This document shows, in pieces, positions 10,328-19,557 of a DNA stretch of 64,000 bases. The DNA comes from Porphyridium purpureum (Eukaryota; Rhodophyta; Bangiophyceae; Porphyridiales; Porphyridiaceae), in contig VRMN01000011.1 in NCBI GenBank assembly GCA_008690995.1, positions 519,410 to 583,409 on the forward strand. The letters are read 5' to 3'. The translations under genes were made by a program, and so were the position numbers. Within the stretch, counting starts at the first letter, position 1; every line of letters starts with the position of its first letter. The notes under the pieces were generated by a model. That model was not told where the DNA came from, ran no database searches, and was given only the letters and a program-made list of their open reading frames with translations.

Positions 10328-10831
10328 TCACTCATCCGGTGTTACAGTCGAGAAGATGCCCTGCGCGAGAATCTGAGAGCAGTAGTGTTCGGCCATTTCC
10401 TGCGGACTAATGATCACCAAACCCTGCCCTGTCTCGTGTGCGGTCTGCATGGCTGCGTACGCCCTCGAGAAGGTCAGGGTCGGGATCACCTTGAGCAGCG
10501 TCTGGATAACAAATTCGCGTGTGTTGAACGGGTCATTCAGGATATACAGGCGGTACATCTTGCCCTTATCCGTGACGTTCTCCTTGATTGTCACCTTCAC
10601 CTTTTCCTTGTCCAGCACGGTCGATGCGCGCACTGGCTCGCGCGCCACAGCACCAGCTACCGCAGCCAGTCGCGATGCGGCCACACCCGCACGCTTCGGC
10701 CATGCTTGCGCGGCCGTACGAACCAACGGACGCTCACACGCGCCACGCGCGCTCAGAGCTAGCGCTCCCGCGTCGCACGGCAACCGCCAGACCGCCGGCC
10801 GAATAAGTACAAATGCCGTGTCTGACGCCAT
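10328..10831 (-). CDS. clpS: ClpS-type adaptor of the Clp protease, plastid-targeted
   Basis: About 167 residues. The C-terminal 85 residues are a ClpS domain: YRLYILNDPFNTREFV, LLKVIPTLTFSRAYAAMQTAHETGQGLVI, and EHYCSQILAQGI. ClpS binds N-degron substrates and hands them to the Clp chaperone. NDPFNTREFV differs from the bacterial NDDxTP core, as in plant ClpS, so substrate choice may differ. The N-terminal 75 residues from Met 10831 (MASDTAFVLIRP..., Ala/Arg-rich) fit a plastid transit peptide with an early Phe. In-frame Mets further upstream exist but the sequence there is not conserved in style. The gene converges on coatomer alpha; an AATAAA-like signal lies near 10261. Confidence 0.9.
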   Translation of the reverse strand: MASDTAFVLIRPAVWRLPCDAGALALSARGACERPLVRTAAQAWPKRAGVAASRLAAVAGAVAREPVRASTVLDKEKVKVTIKENVTDKGKMYRLYILNDPFNTREFVIQTLLKVIPTLTFSRAYAAMQTAHETGQGLVIISPQEMAEHYCSQILAQGIFSTVTPDE

Positions 10832-11883
10832 GCTCGAATCGTTCCCCTGCAATCCGCGTGGACCGCGAATCGAGCCAAACAAGCCACCAAAACCAACGCA
10901 AACAAGAAGCACAGCGCGTGGCGGTTTTGCCGCGTATGCAAGGCACCCCTGTCTACCGCGCGCCTTTTCCTTTCTTTGGCCCGCTCTACTCCACCGTGCG
11001 TTGCTGCTTGCGCTCTTCAAACCCTTCAGCTCAGCCGCCACGACCTCCACCTTCTCGAGCTCGTCAACGTTTTTCCCAGTCGCCTTCACATCAAAATCAT
11101 AAAACGGCGCTCCCTTTCTATGAACATATCGAGCTGGGGAGAAAAATGCAACCAGCACGCCAATTTGCCTGTGATTTTCTGGCCCCTACCGAACACCACG
11201 CAGTACACACAACTGTACACGGATTACACTGTGAAAACTGTACTTGTAATCGCCGGGGTGTACAGTTCACGACGAAGCACGGACGGGCGGACAGACATTG
11301 GAAACCGTGAGAAATGAAAAGAGAAACATGTAACGGCTACTTGCCAAGAGTATGGTAAAACGGCGTTATTTCATTATGTTCTTTGGGCGGGCTGGTGAGC
11401 GACGCGGATTTGCTTTGAATGTGGAAAAGAAGAGTGTAGGCGGTGGACCTGCGCTCTGCGATAGAAGCGGACGGGCAGAGGGGCGACACCAGCAGACAGG
11501 CTGCGCGGCTTTGATTGATCAAGGTGGACAGCTCGATTTCTGTCGACGTGCGACCCTGGTGGTCTTTCTGAGTGGAAAGTGGGCAGCACGTGTCGCGGAT
11601 GTGAATCGTTCTCACCGAGAAACACAGGTTGGTGGTCAGGTTGTGCACGTCGCGAGAGTTTAGACTCCCTGTCTGGCGCGCTAGAGTCACGTTTTTCCCC
11701 ACGCTTGGTCGAGGCAGGTTCAGAAGAAGTAGCTCTTCAGTACCCTTTTTTGTTCTCGGGGAGGCAAGCAGACGGGTGGTCGCACGAGTGCGCGGAACGA
11801 CGTCTAGACAGGAACAATCGGCTACGACGCATTCGCGATTGCATTAGCAAGGTCGTCTGAAGAGAGGCCGCACAGAATACGGA
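10832..11883. other. Divergent intergenic region between clpS and the UBE2S gene
   Basis: About 1.05 kb. No supportable gene. It contains a cluster of CTGTAC/GTACAG hexamers at 11213-11218, 11238-11243 and 11260-11265, in the likely promoter zone between two divergent genes. Confidence 0.5.
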
Positions 11884-12483
11884 ATGGAAAATCTGGCGCC
11901 AAAAGTCGCTTCGCGAGTCATGCGTGAGCTCGCAGAACTCACGAATGAAAAGAGCGCCGTGGATGGAGTCAGCGTCTTTTTGCCTTCGGAGTCGAATCTT
12001 TGTGACATTCACGCCAAGATGGTCGGACCACAAGGTACACCATTTGAAGGTGGAATTTCCCATCTGCGGCTCGCTCTGAGTCGCGACTTTCCGCACGAGG
12101 CGCCCAAGGGGTACTTTCTGACGAAAATCTTCCATCCCAATGTGAGTCCGACTGGCGAAATCTGTGTAAACACGCTCAAGAAGGATTGGAGCCCAGAGTT
12201 GGGCCTGAAGCACGTGCTCACCGTGATCAAGTGCCTGCTTATCGACCCGAACCCAGAATCCGCGTTCAACGAGGATGCCGGCAAACTGCTCCTGGAAGAC
12301 TATGCGCAATTTGCTCAGACTGCGCGCATCTGGACAGATGTGTACGCCGAGGCTGCTGAGCGACCCGCTGAGTCCGCCGCGTCTGCTGACGGCGTGCCTG
12401 GCAGCAGTATGCCAGGTGACGGAAAGCCCAAGCCGTCCGATGCGAGCAGTAAGAGTAAGAAAAAGTCGCTCAAGCGACTCTGA
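11884..12483 (+). CDS. UBE2S: Ubiquitin-conjugating enzyme E2, UBE2S type (APC/C chain elongation)
   Basis: 199 residues. The UBC fold spans residues 1-155 with the HPN motif (FHPNVSP, residues 83-89) and the active-site Cys94 in GEICVNTLKKDW. GYFLTKIFHPN and CLLIDPNPESAFNEDAG are diagnostic of the UBE2S/E2-EPF branch. After a Ser/Ala/Pro-rich linker the protein ends in a Lys-rich tail, KKKSLKRL. In animals the Leu-Arg tail of UBE2S docks on the anaphase-promoting complex, where the enzyme builds Lys11-linked ubiquitin chains; the basic tail ending in RL is kept here. The ATG at 11884 gives the expected N-terminus (MENLAPKVASRV). Confidence 0.95.
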   Translation: MENLAPKVASRVMRELAELTNEKSAVDGVSVFLPSESNLCDIHAKMVGPQGTPFEGGISHLRLALSRDFPHEAPKGYFLTKIFHPNVSPTGEICVNTLKKDWSPELGLKHVLTVIKCLLIDPNPESAFNEDAGKLLLEDYAQFAQTARIWTDVYAEAAERPAESAASADGVPGSSMPGDGKPKPSDASSKSKKKSLKRL

Positions 12484-12559
12484 CATTCTCCAACCCCTAA
12501 ATCGCGCTGGAAGCGTGTCTTGAACAGTAAAGCAAGTGCACGAAAGAGTGTGGGGAAAA

Positions 12560-13642
12560 ATGGGGAGCGTGAACGGACAGGCCAGTGCTTTTTGCTCGTC
12601 GCCTCTTGTGTCTGGCACAGTGATTGTGGCCTCGCGTCCGCAAGGGGTGACTCGATGTGGCGCCATCTCGGCGTGGCAGAATCGTCGGCATAAGCGTTTT
12701 TCACGCGTACGTGGCGCGACTGCGCGCTCGAGCGACGGCTTGTGTATGGCGGCAGGAGCATCTCCGCAGCAGGAAATCTTTGACTGGATTGAGCAAAACA
12801 CCGAGTATGGCGCAGTGACGCGTTCGGCGGCTTCCGGCGCGTCCGGCTGGGCTTCGGCGTTCAAAGTTGAAACGCAGTCTGGCACGCCGCTGTTCGTCAA
12901 AATGTCGACGAGCGAACCGCTCAGTATGTTCCAAGGGGAGGCAGAAGGGCTGCGCGCGATGCATCAAACGCACACGATCCGCGTACCCAATGCCATTCAC
13001 TACGGCGAGCTCAGCGCGAGACCAGGCGCGACTTTTATTGTCATGGAGCATCTTGACATGCGAGGCCGCAGCTCACAGAAAGAGCTCGGTCTTGCGCTCG
13101 CAAAACTGCACCTCGCCGAGCCGGCTGTGCAGGAAGCCAAACAAGGCATGTTCGGTTTTCATGTGAACAACACGATCGGCGGCACATTCCAGCCGAACGA
13201 GTGGACCGACTCATGGGTGGACTTCTTCCGTGAGAAGCGTATCATGCACCAAATTAAGCTCGCCAAGTCGGCCGAATTGCGCAACTTGGCCACAAGGCTC
13301 TGCGATCGGTTGCCAAGCTACTTTGAGGGAATTACAGTCCAACCAAGCGTTTTGCACGGCGACCTCTGGAGCGGGAACATTGGCGCCGCGAACGGCGAGG
13401 TGGCGATTTTTGACCCCGCCACGTACTACGGCCACCACGAAGCAGAGTTCGGCATGTCTTGGTGCGCGGGATTTGGTCCAGAGTTTTGGGACGCATACCA
13501 TTCGCTCATTCCACGTGCGCCGGGCTTCAAAGAACGACACAAAATCTACACACTCTACCACTACCTGAATCACTACAATCTGTTTGGCGGCGGCTATTAC
13601 AATTCAGCCTACGCAATCCTTTCGGACCTTGTGGGTAAGTGA
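12560..13642 (+). CDS. Fructosamine/ketosamine-3-kinase family protein
   Basis: About 360 residues. The kinase domain starts near residue 70 (IFDWIEQN), with LFVKMS as the Lys-containing ATP-binding strand, FQGEAEGL, the catalytic loop HGDLWSGNIG, and the metal-binding IFDPATYYGHHEAEFGMS. These are the hallmarks of fructosamine-3-kinases, which phosphorylate ketosamines on glycated proteins so that they fall off. The first 65 residues are Ser/Arg/Ala-rich with an early Phe and no domain, which suggests a plastid transit peptide; plant homologues are also organellar. The frame opens at a GTG at 12536, but the first ATG is 12560. The P-loop Gly region is SGASGWASAFKV. The gene follows the UBE2S gene by about 75 bp on the same strand. 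Confidence 0.92.
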   Translation: MGSVNGQASAFCSSPLVSGTVIVASRPQGVTRCGAISAWQNRRHKRFSRVRGATARSSDGLCMAAGASPQQEIFDWIEQNTEYGAVTRSAASGASGWASAFKVETQSGTPLFVKMSTSEPLSMFQGEAEGLRAMHQTHTIRVPNAIHYGELSARPGATFIVMEHLDMRGRSSQKELGLALAKLHLAEPAVQEAKQGMFGFHVNNTIGGTFQPNEWTDSWVDFFREKRIMHQIKLAKSAELRNLATRLCDRLPSYFEGITVQPSVLHGDLWSGNIGAANGEVAIFDPATYYGHHEAEFGMSWCAGFGPEFWDAYHSLIPRAPGFKERHKIYTLYHYLNHYNLFGGGYYNSAYAILSDLVGK

Positions 13643-13664
13643 TTGAAGCAACTCCATGAGAGCG

Positions 13665-14378
13665 TCAGATTAGAGCACGTTTTTTCAGGAAAAACCCGAC
13701 GTAGAATGCCTCGAACGCGCCAACTAGCACCAAAATGACAATTGCTGTCCCGCTAAGCGCGGTTAGCTGCCTATTCAACCTCTCCGATTGCTCCTCCTGC
13801 TCCTGAAAGCGCCGATTGGCGCTGTGAAGCGTATCGACAAGCGTGTTCATGTAATCATTCAGATGCTCTGCGGTGGTTTGCAGGCGATCCATCTGCGTCT
13901 TGTCGGCAAGGCCCACGTCGGCAAGGTTAGGTTGGTGCAGGATTTCAAAATTGATTGTGACCTTTCGGAAGGAAGTGGTCATATCATCTTCCCTTCCAAG
14001 ATACTGGTGGTACACGCAAAAGTCGTACGATACTCGCTTTCCATTCGCCAGGTCCTCCGGCACGAGCGTGAAGACGCCGTGATCCGCGTCCGACTTGAAA
14101 ATCACCGGCCGTTTCTGCTCGGTCCCGCCATCCAGCGGCTTGATCCAGAAATTCACGGGCATTTCCTTGCCTTTCCCGCCGCCATGCACCACATACGTCA
14201 CCCTAACCGGCACGTGCGGCACCAGGCTCTCCTGCAGACATCGGTTATGGAACGGCCTGAGCTTGAACGTGTACGCGTCTGCGCCATCCCACGCCAGCGC
14301 CAACCACGCAACCACCACAAACACCACAGCACCGCACCATCCCGAAGGCACCCTCCACCGCGCGCCGTCCATGCCCAT
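13665..14378 (-). CDS. p24/TMED (emp24/gp25L) cargo receptor
   Basis: About 237 residues with the full p24 plan: signal peptide (VVFVVVAWLALAW, cleavage near ADA-YTF), a GOLD domain with the two conserved cysteines (NRCLQES and YDFCVYHQY), a coiled-coil stretch (RLQTTAEHLNDYMNTLVDTL to EEQSERLN), one transmembrane helix (AIVILVLVGAFEAFYVGFF), and a short cytosolic tail FFLKKRALI. p24 proteins cycle between ER and Golgi and take part in COPII and COPI sorting; the FF and KK pairs in the tail are coat-binding signals. Two possible starts are Met at 14378 and at 14372; the frame extends further to 14438. Convergent with the ketosamine-kinase gene, 22 bp between stops. Confidence 0.93.
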   Translation of the reverse strand: MGMDGARWRVPSGWCGAVVFVVVAWLALAWDGADAYTFKLRPFHNRCLQESLVPHVPVRVTYVVHGGGKGKEMPVNFWIKPLDGGTEQKRPVIFKSDADHGVFTLVPEDLANGKRVSYDFCVYHQYLGREDDMTTSFRKVTINFEILHQPNLADVGLADKTQMDRLQTTAEHLNDYMNTLVDTLHSANRRFQEQEEQSERLNRQLTALSGTAIVILVLVGAFEAFYVGFFLKKRALI

Positions 14379-14577
14379 CAAGCCTCTGATCGCGCCTCCT
14401 TGTCCTTCTCTTTCCTCCTCCGACACCCTCTTCCCCACCTGTGTCTCTCTTTCTCTCCCTCTTCAGCTGCACGCTCGCACAAAAGTTCCATCCGCACAGG
14501 ATTACGTTAGAATAAGCATTAATAAATATGTTAAATTTAAACGCCTTGTGAAATGAGACCGTTTTGTGATAACGTGC

Positions 14578-14614
14578 TTCTAGGGTTTCCAGGGCTTCTA
14601 GGGTTTCTAGGGTT
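14578..14614. repeat. Short telomere-like tandem repeat (TTCTAGGGT units)
   Basis: About four copies of a 9-10-bp unit of the TTCTAGGGTT type lie at the 3' end of the DXO gene, overlapping its last codons. The reverse complement contains AAACCCTAG, like plant telo-boxes. It may be chance low complexity or an interstitial telomeric trace. Confidence 0.5.
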
Positions 14615-15866
14615 TGACTTTGGCGTGCATTTGGAGTGCCAGGAGGTGGAAGTCTGGACTGGCGTGTGAGACCATGATGCAAGCACGATCGGGGATGAAC
14701 GAGAAGCGCAGACAAGGGATGGACGGTTCTGAAGGAGCCGCAGCATTTCTTTGCGACCGCTCGACCTCGAGCTCGAGCTCCGCACGCATAAAGCGCAGAA
14801 AGTCGTCCATGAACTGCAGGCAGACAAACTTGTCCCATGCCACATGCCGCAGCGGGCTGTTCGGACTCCGCGACGCCAGGCTTTGCGTGTTCATTTCTTC
14901 GATCCGCAGCAACATTCCGTTATCGTCCCGGAACCCGACGCGGATGGTTTGGACTCCCGCCAAGTAGCTCTGGATCCAATACTTGATCGCCTTGTACCGA
15001 TAGAAATTGTTGCGCTGCCGGTCATTTTCCATGACGCGCGACGTCTTCAGTTCTGTGTAATTTGCGCGCGAGCCCGCACCATGTCCTCTAACAATGCCGG
15101 TCTCCTTGCAATCTATCTCTGCCGCCAAGGCAATCCGCGCTTCTCGTAATCTGAAATTCACGATACTGCAGAATTCCTCGCCGTGCTGCGCATCCACGGT
15201 GTCGCCACGTTCTTCATGCTCTGACACTCGCGTGGTTGCAATTTGCTCGAAACGGTACCCGTAGTACTCAAACCTCAGCTGTGATGGCTGCGCATCTGGT
15301 TCAGGTAGCATGACAATCTGCAGAACCAAGGTGCGCTCAAGTAGACACGCGTCGATATGCCACGCATCGCGACTGTTGTATGGTGTGAGCCCGATTTTGT
15401 TGAGATTGTTGCGGTAGCTGATCACGTCAATGTTGGCGAGTGATTGGCTTCCGAGTCTTTCCAAGATGGCATCCAGTACATTCGACACGCACGCGTCCTT
15501 AGGTGCGCCGCGTGCGTCGGACACTGGTTCAGAACGATGACGATCCTTGATGTAATCGTCGAACCCGACATTCAAATCACACGGAAGTTCTCGCGGCGCA
15601 CAGTAGGTACGCAGCGCCGAGCGATCATTGAGCAAGTACGCAAATGACGCTGTGCGACTATAGCATGCGACTTCCCTGGGCTCTGAAATCAGCAGCCGCT
15701 GATCATTCATCATGTTGGACTTGCCCATATTCCGCCGGCGCCATCCCGCCACATCAAACGACGCCCGACTGTTGTCGACGTATCCGCTGGACAGTGACGA
15801 CGCAAATGGCCGTGGTCCCTTCATACCCATCTCAACCAACCCATGCACGAACGCGGAGCCTTTCAT
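14607..15866 (-). CDS. DXO/Rai1-family decapping and exoribonuclease
   Basis: About 419 residues. Family landmarks run in order: SFAYLLNDRSALRTYCAP and DLNVGFDDYIKD in the N-terminal half; AAEIDCKE, the acidic catalytic motif; YTELKTSRVM, the E-x-K active-site motif; and the long block YKAIKYWIQSYLAGVQTIRVGFRDDNGML. DXO/Rai1 enzymes remove incomplete or NAD caps from RNA and help clear it 5'-3'; Rai1 works with the Rat1/XRN2 nuclease in the nucleus. Acidic and Lys ligands appear intact. The frame runs on to a TTG at 15953, but the first ATG is 15866; ATGs at 15827 and nearby are alternatives. It is divergent from the seipin gene with 86 bp between start codons. Confidence 0.9.
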   Translation of the reverse strand: MKGSAFVHGLVEMGMKGPRPFASSLSSGYVDNSRASFDVAGWRRRNMGKSNMMNDQRLLISEPREVACYSRTASFAYLLNDRSALRTYCAPRELPCDLNVGFDDYIKDRHRSEPVSDARGAPKDACVSNVLDAILERLGSQSLANIDVISYRNNLNKIGLTPYNSRDAWHIDACLLERTLVLQIVMLPEPDAQPSQLRFEYYGYRFEQIATTRVSEHEERGDTVDAQHGEEFCSIVNFRLREARIALAAEIDCKETGIVRGHGAGSRANYTELKTSRVMENDRQRNNFYRYKAIKYWIQSYLAGVQTIRVGFRDDNGMLLRIEEMNTQSLASRSPNSPLRHVAWDKFVCLQFMDDFLRFMRAELELEVERSQRNAAAPSEPSIPCLRFSFIPDRACIMVSHASPDFHLLALQMHAKVKP

Positions 15867-15952
15867 CGGCTGTGACCTGCTGGTCCGTTCTGTCGCTCGA
15901 GACAGCAGTTTCGGGCACGAGGCGTCATTGGGAATGGAGGCAAAGAGGGACA

Positions 15953-17197
15953 ATGGCGTTTGATTGGTACAAGTACATACGGATGGGTCTTGTCGGGCTC
16001 TATCTGTGGTTTCTTTTCTGCACGAGCCTTGCGGTGATCTCCTTGCTTGCTCAGCTGCTCATTTGGACGCTGATTCCGTCCAATATTCGCGTTCCCGTCC
16101 AGTTCATGTCGTCCTCGGCAGCTGTTCACGGCCACGCGACGCATGTGCAAGCACTACGAGCAAGGCACCTTGGCTTCGAAGATGGCCGTCTGGAAGCCGT
16201 GGTTGAGCTGCCGCATGCACGCTCATGGTGGACATGTATGGACGCTGAGCTGGAGTTGGAACTAGCCGAGACAATGGAAAATCTAGAGCACTCTGCTTTC
16301 ACAGTACATGCTACTGCCGGTGTTCGCGTGGCGAATTCCTTGAGCTACGATGAAGATGCATTTTCCACTGCTTGTGCGTGGTCTTTGGACACCAGCGCGA
16401 CCATGTTGTACAAGTCTCGCGCATCCATCACAATCCAAGCGATCGTGTACGCATTGCCCCTGCTACTTGGTCTGCGCTCCGAGTATCAGCGCGTGTATGT
16501 GCCCTTTACGGATTCTTGCTGCCTGAGGCCAATCGACATGCTTGTATGTTTGGAACAGAATCAGAAGAACACTTCTACTTTTATTCCTTGTCGATGTGAC
16601 CAGTGGCCTGAGCCGTCCGTCGATGCGATTTCCTCGGAGACTGGTGCTTCTGGCTGGCAAGCAGCGACCCACATGAAGATCAGCATCAGCCCAACGGTGG
16701 TCGCACCGGCACGCGCTTGGCTGAGAATGACAGGGACACGGCCGTGGCTGTGGAGCTCGTCGCCACTCGGCACCGCTCGCAAAATCGCGTTTGGGGCTGT
16801 GATCATACTCTGGTACGTCTCTGCGCTTTCGTCACTGATACTGGCGTGGTGCGTCGGGTTCTCCATCAAAAGCGTGCTTGAAACTTTATTCAAGAAAGGT
16901 ACCGGTCATCGCGCTACAAGTGAACTGCAAGCGAACTCGAATCAGCATGCGCCTCGGGACCAGCGCACCACGCAATCGAGCAATCCCAGGACACGAACCG
17001 ATGCGGAAGATGTGATGTCACTTCTGAGTGGCACATCAGAAGCTCATCAAAGGACCGAACCCCGGCCCACGCCTGAAGGCGACCGCGACCGCGGACACCT
17101 CACCGATGAAAGCATCACCTTCTCTGGAGGCTTGCGTCGTCGAAAAAGTCGATCTCGCTCCAGAGCAGTGAGTGAGACAACACACAGTGCCGAATAG
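15953..17197 (+). CDS. Seipin-family ER lipid-droplet protein
   Basis: About 414 residues. It has the seipin layout: a short N-terminus, TM1 (MGLVGLYLWFLFCTSLAVIS...), a luminal beta-rich domain beginning LIPSNIRVPVQF, the segment LYKSRASITIQAIVYALPLLLGLRSEYQRVYVPF that matches the membrane-facing helix and the conserved region of BSCL2/seipin, TM2 (AFGAVIILWYVSALSSLILAW), and a disordered Ser/Arg-rich C-terminus. Seipin forms rings at ER-lipid droplet contacts and governs droplet assembly. The ATG at 15953 is preferred over the 103-codon upstream extension, which overlaps the divergent DXO gene. The motif match is by eye, so confidence is moderate to good. Confidence 0.8.
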   Translation: MAFDWYKYIRMGLVGLYLWFLFCTSLAVISLLAQLLIWTLIPSNIRVPVQFMSSSAAVHGHATHVQALRARHLGFEDGRLEAVVELPHARSWWTCMDAELELELAETMENLEHSAFTVHATAGVRVANSLSYDEDAFSTACAWSLDTSATMLYKSRASITIQAIVYALPLLLGLRSEYQRVYVPFTDSCCLRPIDMLVCLEQNQKNTSTFIPCRCDQWPEPSVDAISSETGASGWQAATHMKISISPTVVAPARAWLRMTGTRPWLWSSSPLGTARKIAFGAVIILWYVSALSSLILAWCVGFSIKSVLETLFKKGTGHRATSELQANSNQHAPRDQRTTQSSNPRTRTDAEDVMSLLSGTSEAHQRTEPRPTPEGDRDRGHLTDESITFSGGLRRRKSRSRSRAVSETTHSAE

Positions 17198-17291
17198 ACT
17201 CATCTGGGTACTTACGGAAACGCACACGCGATATGTTTTAGAAATGTCAATGCGGTAGCGCGTCGTGGCTAATCTGTCTACATCTTTGTCA

Positions 17292-18329
17292 TCATCCAAG
17301 CGCGAGCTTAACATCGTTGATTGCGCTTTGAATGCATTCCACATCGAGCACGAGCGCGACCGTCATTGGCGACATGCTAGCGCCATCTTGATCAGCGCCA
17401 TTCCCACTGCATACTTGTGAACTGATTGCGCGCTCATACAAGGCTTGGTCCTCCTGATGCATGAAGTGCAGTTGCAATCGATCGGTGCCTTCAGAAGTCG
17501 AAGGCTGCGATGTTTTCCGCTTCTTCTTCTGCTTTTTCAGTGAGGGGAGCACAATTGAGTATGCTTCACAGATGTACGCAATGCGCATTGCTTTGGCTGC
17601 ACGCTCACCGACAGCGCCTGTGAGCTCGGAAACAAAGCACTCCAGCAGCGGAGGGATCAGCTGAACGGGCAAATTGACCAGTCGCTCAATCAACAAGACG
17701 TTCATGTGCTTGGTCAGTTCCTCCTCCGAACGACCTCCCAGCGCAGACATGAACGACTCGTTTCCCGCTTTACCAATCAGAGATGCAAACGCCGAAAGCA
17801 GCCGCGCATGCTTCTCGCACCCATTTTGCAGGATACCGATCAGACCAATGGCGTCGTCGTTCGCACCATCAGCGTGAGCTTCACTCACAGTCTTAGTGGC
17901 ATCCACAACTTCGAGATCAGTGGACTTGATCAGAGAGCACAACGCGTCGCGGTCGTTGCACAACACATCGGCACACGCGTCGGCGAACATCGAGACTCCG
18001 GAAGCCGCGTTACGGCCGCTCCTGTTGCCTTCGGTACTCTCTAGAAGCTTCTGTGCACGCTTCAGCAGGACGCGCACCGACATGACATCGTGCTCGCGCG
18101 CGTCGAAGATTTCAAACTGTGCCTGCACAAAGCCTTCACTCTCATCCGCTTCCCACATTGACTTGCCCCCGCCGTGTCTATCGTCCGACGACGACTCGGA
18201 CGACGACGAGGACGACGACGAGGACGACGCCTCAGAACCGCCTTCTCTACCCTTCCCATGGTCCGGCGCGGCCTCGGGCTGTGCGGTCGCGTCAACAGGG
18301 CGGCGCGGTGCCTGCTTATTCCTTGCCAT
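17292..18329 (-). CDS. BCCIP/Bcp1-family nuclear protein
   Basis: About 345 residues. The N-terminus has a poly-Ser tract followed by an acidic stretch (SSSESSSDD), then FVQAQFEIFDAREHDVMSVRVLLKR, the signature opening of the BCCIP/Bcp1 domain. The core holds IGLIGILQNG and RLVNLPVQLIPPLLECF, also typical of the family, and a basic KKQKKKRK segment near residue 260. Bcp1 in yeast chaperones ribosomal protein uL14 and aids nuclear export of Mss4; BCCIP in animals also links to BRCA2 and p21. The ATG at 18329 gives the usual basic start. The Ser/Asp tract is encoded by a (TCG/GAC)-rich trinucleotide repeat at about 18180-18230. It ends 94 bp from the convergent seipin gene. Confidence 0.85.
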   Translation of the reverse strand: MARNKQAPRRPVDATAQPEAAPDHGKGREGGSEASSSSSSSSSSESSSDDRHGGGKSMWEADESEGFVQAQFEIFDAREHDVMSVRVLLKRAQKLLESTEGNRSGRNAASGVSMFADACADVLCNDRDALCSLIKSTDLEVVDATKTVSEAHADGANDDAIGLIGILQNGCEKHARLLSAFASLIGKAGNESFMSALGGRSEEELTKHMNVLLIERLVNLPVQLIPPLLECFVSELTGAVGERAAKAMRIAYICEAYSIVLPSLKKQKKKRKTSQPSTSEGTDRLQLHFMHQEDQALYERAISSQVCSGNGADQDGASMSPMTVALVLDVECIQSAINDVKLALG

Positions 18330-18361
18330 GTTGCTGCTTCCTCCCTTTCCCCCGTGACGCA

Positions 18362-19390
18362 ATGAACGAGTTGGCCCGCGGCGATGAGTGTTGGCCAAAT
18401 CGTTACGGCCACGATGCGCGTGTGAGCAGGAGATGTGCACACGTTGTGCGAACGTTCAAACCAGGGAACAGCCAAGCGATGGGTCAAGAAGGAGTAGCGC
18501 TGCGCGTCGGAGGCGTTCCGGAACACTTTAATCTGCCGTGGAAGGATGCCGCGGAGGTCTCGGACAAGTTTGTGTTTGTGGATGTGCCAGAAGGGTCCGG
18601 GCGCATGGTGTCGGGTCTTCTGAGTGGCGAGTTTGATGCCATTGTTGTTCTGACCGAGTGCGTGGTGGCCGAGATTGAAAAGCGTGCGCCAATCAAGTTG
18701 ATCGGCACGTACGTTGCGTCGCCGCTCCTATGGGGTGTGCACGTGAACCCAGCGGCGCACATCAGCGCCACTGACGACCTGCGCGGCAAGGTGTTCGGCG
18801 TTTCGCGTTACGGATCTGGTTCGCATGTGATGGCGAGCGTCATGGCCGAGATGCGTGGCTGGAACAAGGACCGAGCTGTGGGATCCCAATCGACAGAAAG
18901 CATGCATTTCAAAGTGTGCCATAACTTCGCCGGCTTACGAGATGCCTTGGCGAAGAACGACATTGATGTATTTTTGTGGGAAAAGTTCATGACCAAACCC
19001 TTCCATGACGCCAAAGACTGTGCCTTGATCACAATTGATACTGTGCCAACGCCATGGCCGTGTTTTGTCGTCGCTATGCGTGCAGACGCGAGTCCTGAAA
19101 GCGTTCGCACAGCAGAGGAATCGCTGAGTTTGGCGTTGCTCCACGCCAAGGAATTTTGCGACGACCAGACGCGCAGCGCAAGCGCAGAGCGCATTGCTCA
19201 GACCTTCAAACTTTCCCCCGAAGACGCAGCCGCGTGGTTGCAGCAGGTCGCGTACGCAGAGGCAGAGAATCCGTCCGTTTCGCATGACGTACTTGAGCAG
19301 AGCCGAAAGGCGCTTCTCAGTGCCGGCGTCCTAGAACATGAGACCGCAGCGAACAGCCTCTCTCTTGCAAACTACTTTTTTGAATCCTGA
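18362..19390 (+). CDS. Periplasmic-binding-protein-like (PBP2, Ca3427/NMT1-type) protein
   Basis: About 343 residues from the ATG at 18362, or 304 from the ATG at 18479. The fold is the type 2 periplasmic binding protein of the nitrate/sulfonate/taurine and NMT1/THI5-like group: LRVGGVPEHFNLPW, VDVPEGSGRMVSGLLSGEFDAIVVLTE, GTYVASPLLWGVHV, LRGKVFGVSRYGSGSHVMA, and DVFLWEKFMTKP. The nearest group recalled is the fungal Ca3427-like proteins, whose ligand is unknown. There is no signal peptide or lipobox and no permease nearby, so it is unlikely to be a transport component; a soluble sensor or enzyme role is possible. It starts 32 or 149 bp from the divergent BCCIP gene. Bacterial origin by transfer is plausible but untested. 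Confidence 0.75.
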   Translation: MNELARGDECWPNRYGHDARVSRRCAHVVRTFKPGNSQAMGQEGVALRVGGVPEHFNLPWKDAAEVSDKFVFVDVPEGSGRMVSGLLSGEFDAIVVLTECVVAEIEKRAPIKLIGTYVASPLLWGVHVNPAAHISATDDLRGKVFGVSRYGSGSHVMASVMAEMRGWNKDRAVGSQSTESMHFKVCHNFAGLRDALAKNDIDVFLWEKFMTKPFHDAKDCALITIDTVPTPWPCFVVAMRADASPESVRTAEESLSLALLHAKEFCDDQTRSASAERIAQTFKLSPEDAAAWLQQVAYAEAENPSVSHDVLEQSRKALLSAGVLEHETAANSLSLANYFFES

Positions 19391-19557
19391 AACATCCTCA
19401 TTCTTTGAGCGCGGCCTTCATGCGTCTGGTCTCAACCTGCTGACATTTGAACCATTCCCTTCCGCACGGAACACAAAGAGCTGTACGAGCCAGTGTATGC
19501 TTGCTTCCAAGCCTCGGCTTTGACAATAAAACCAGGGCAGGAACACAGCAGCTTCCA

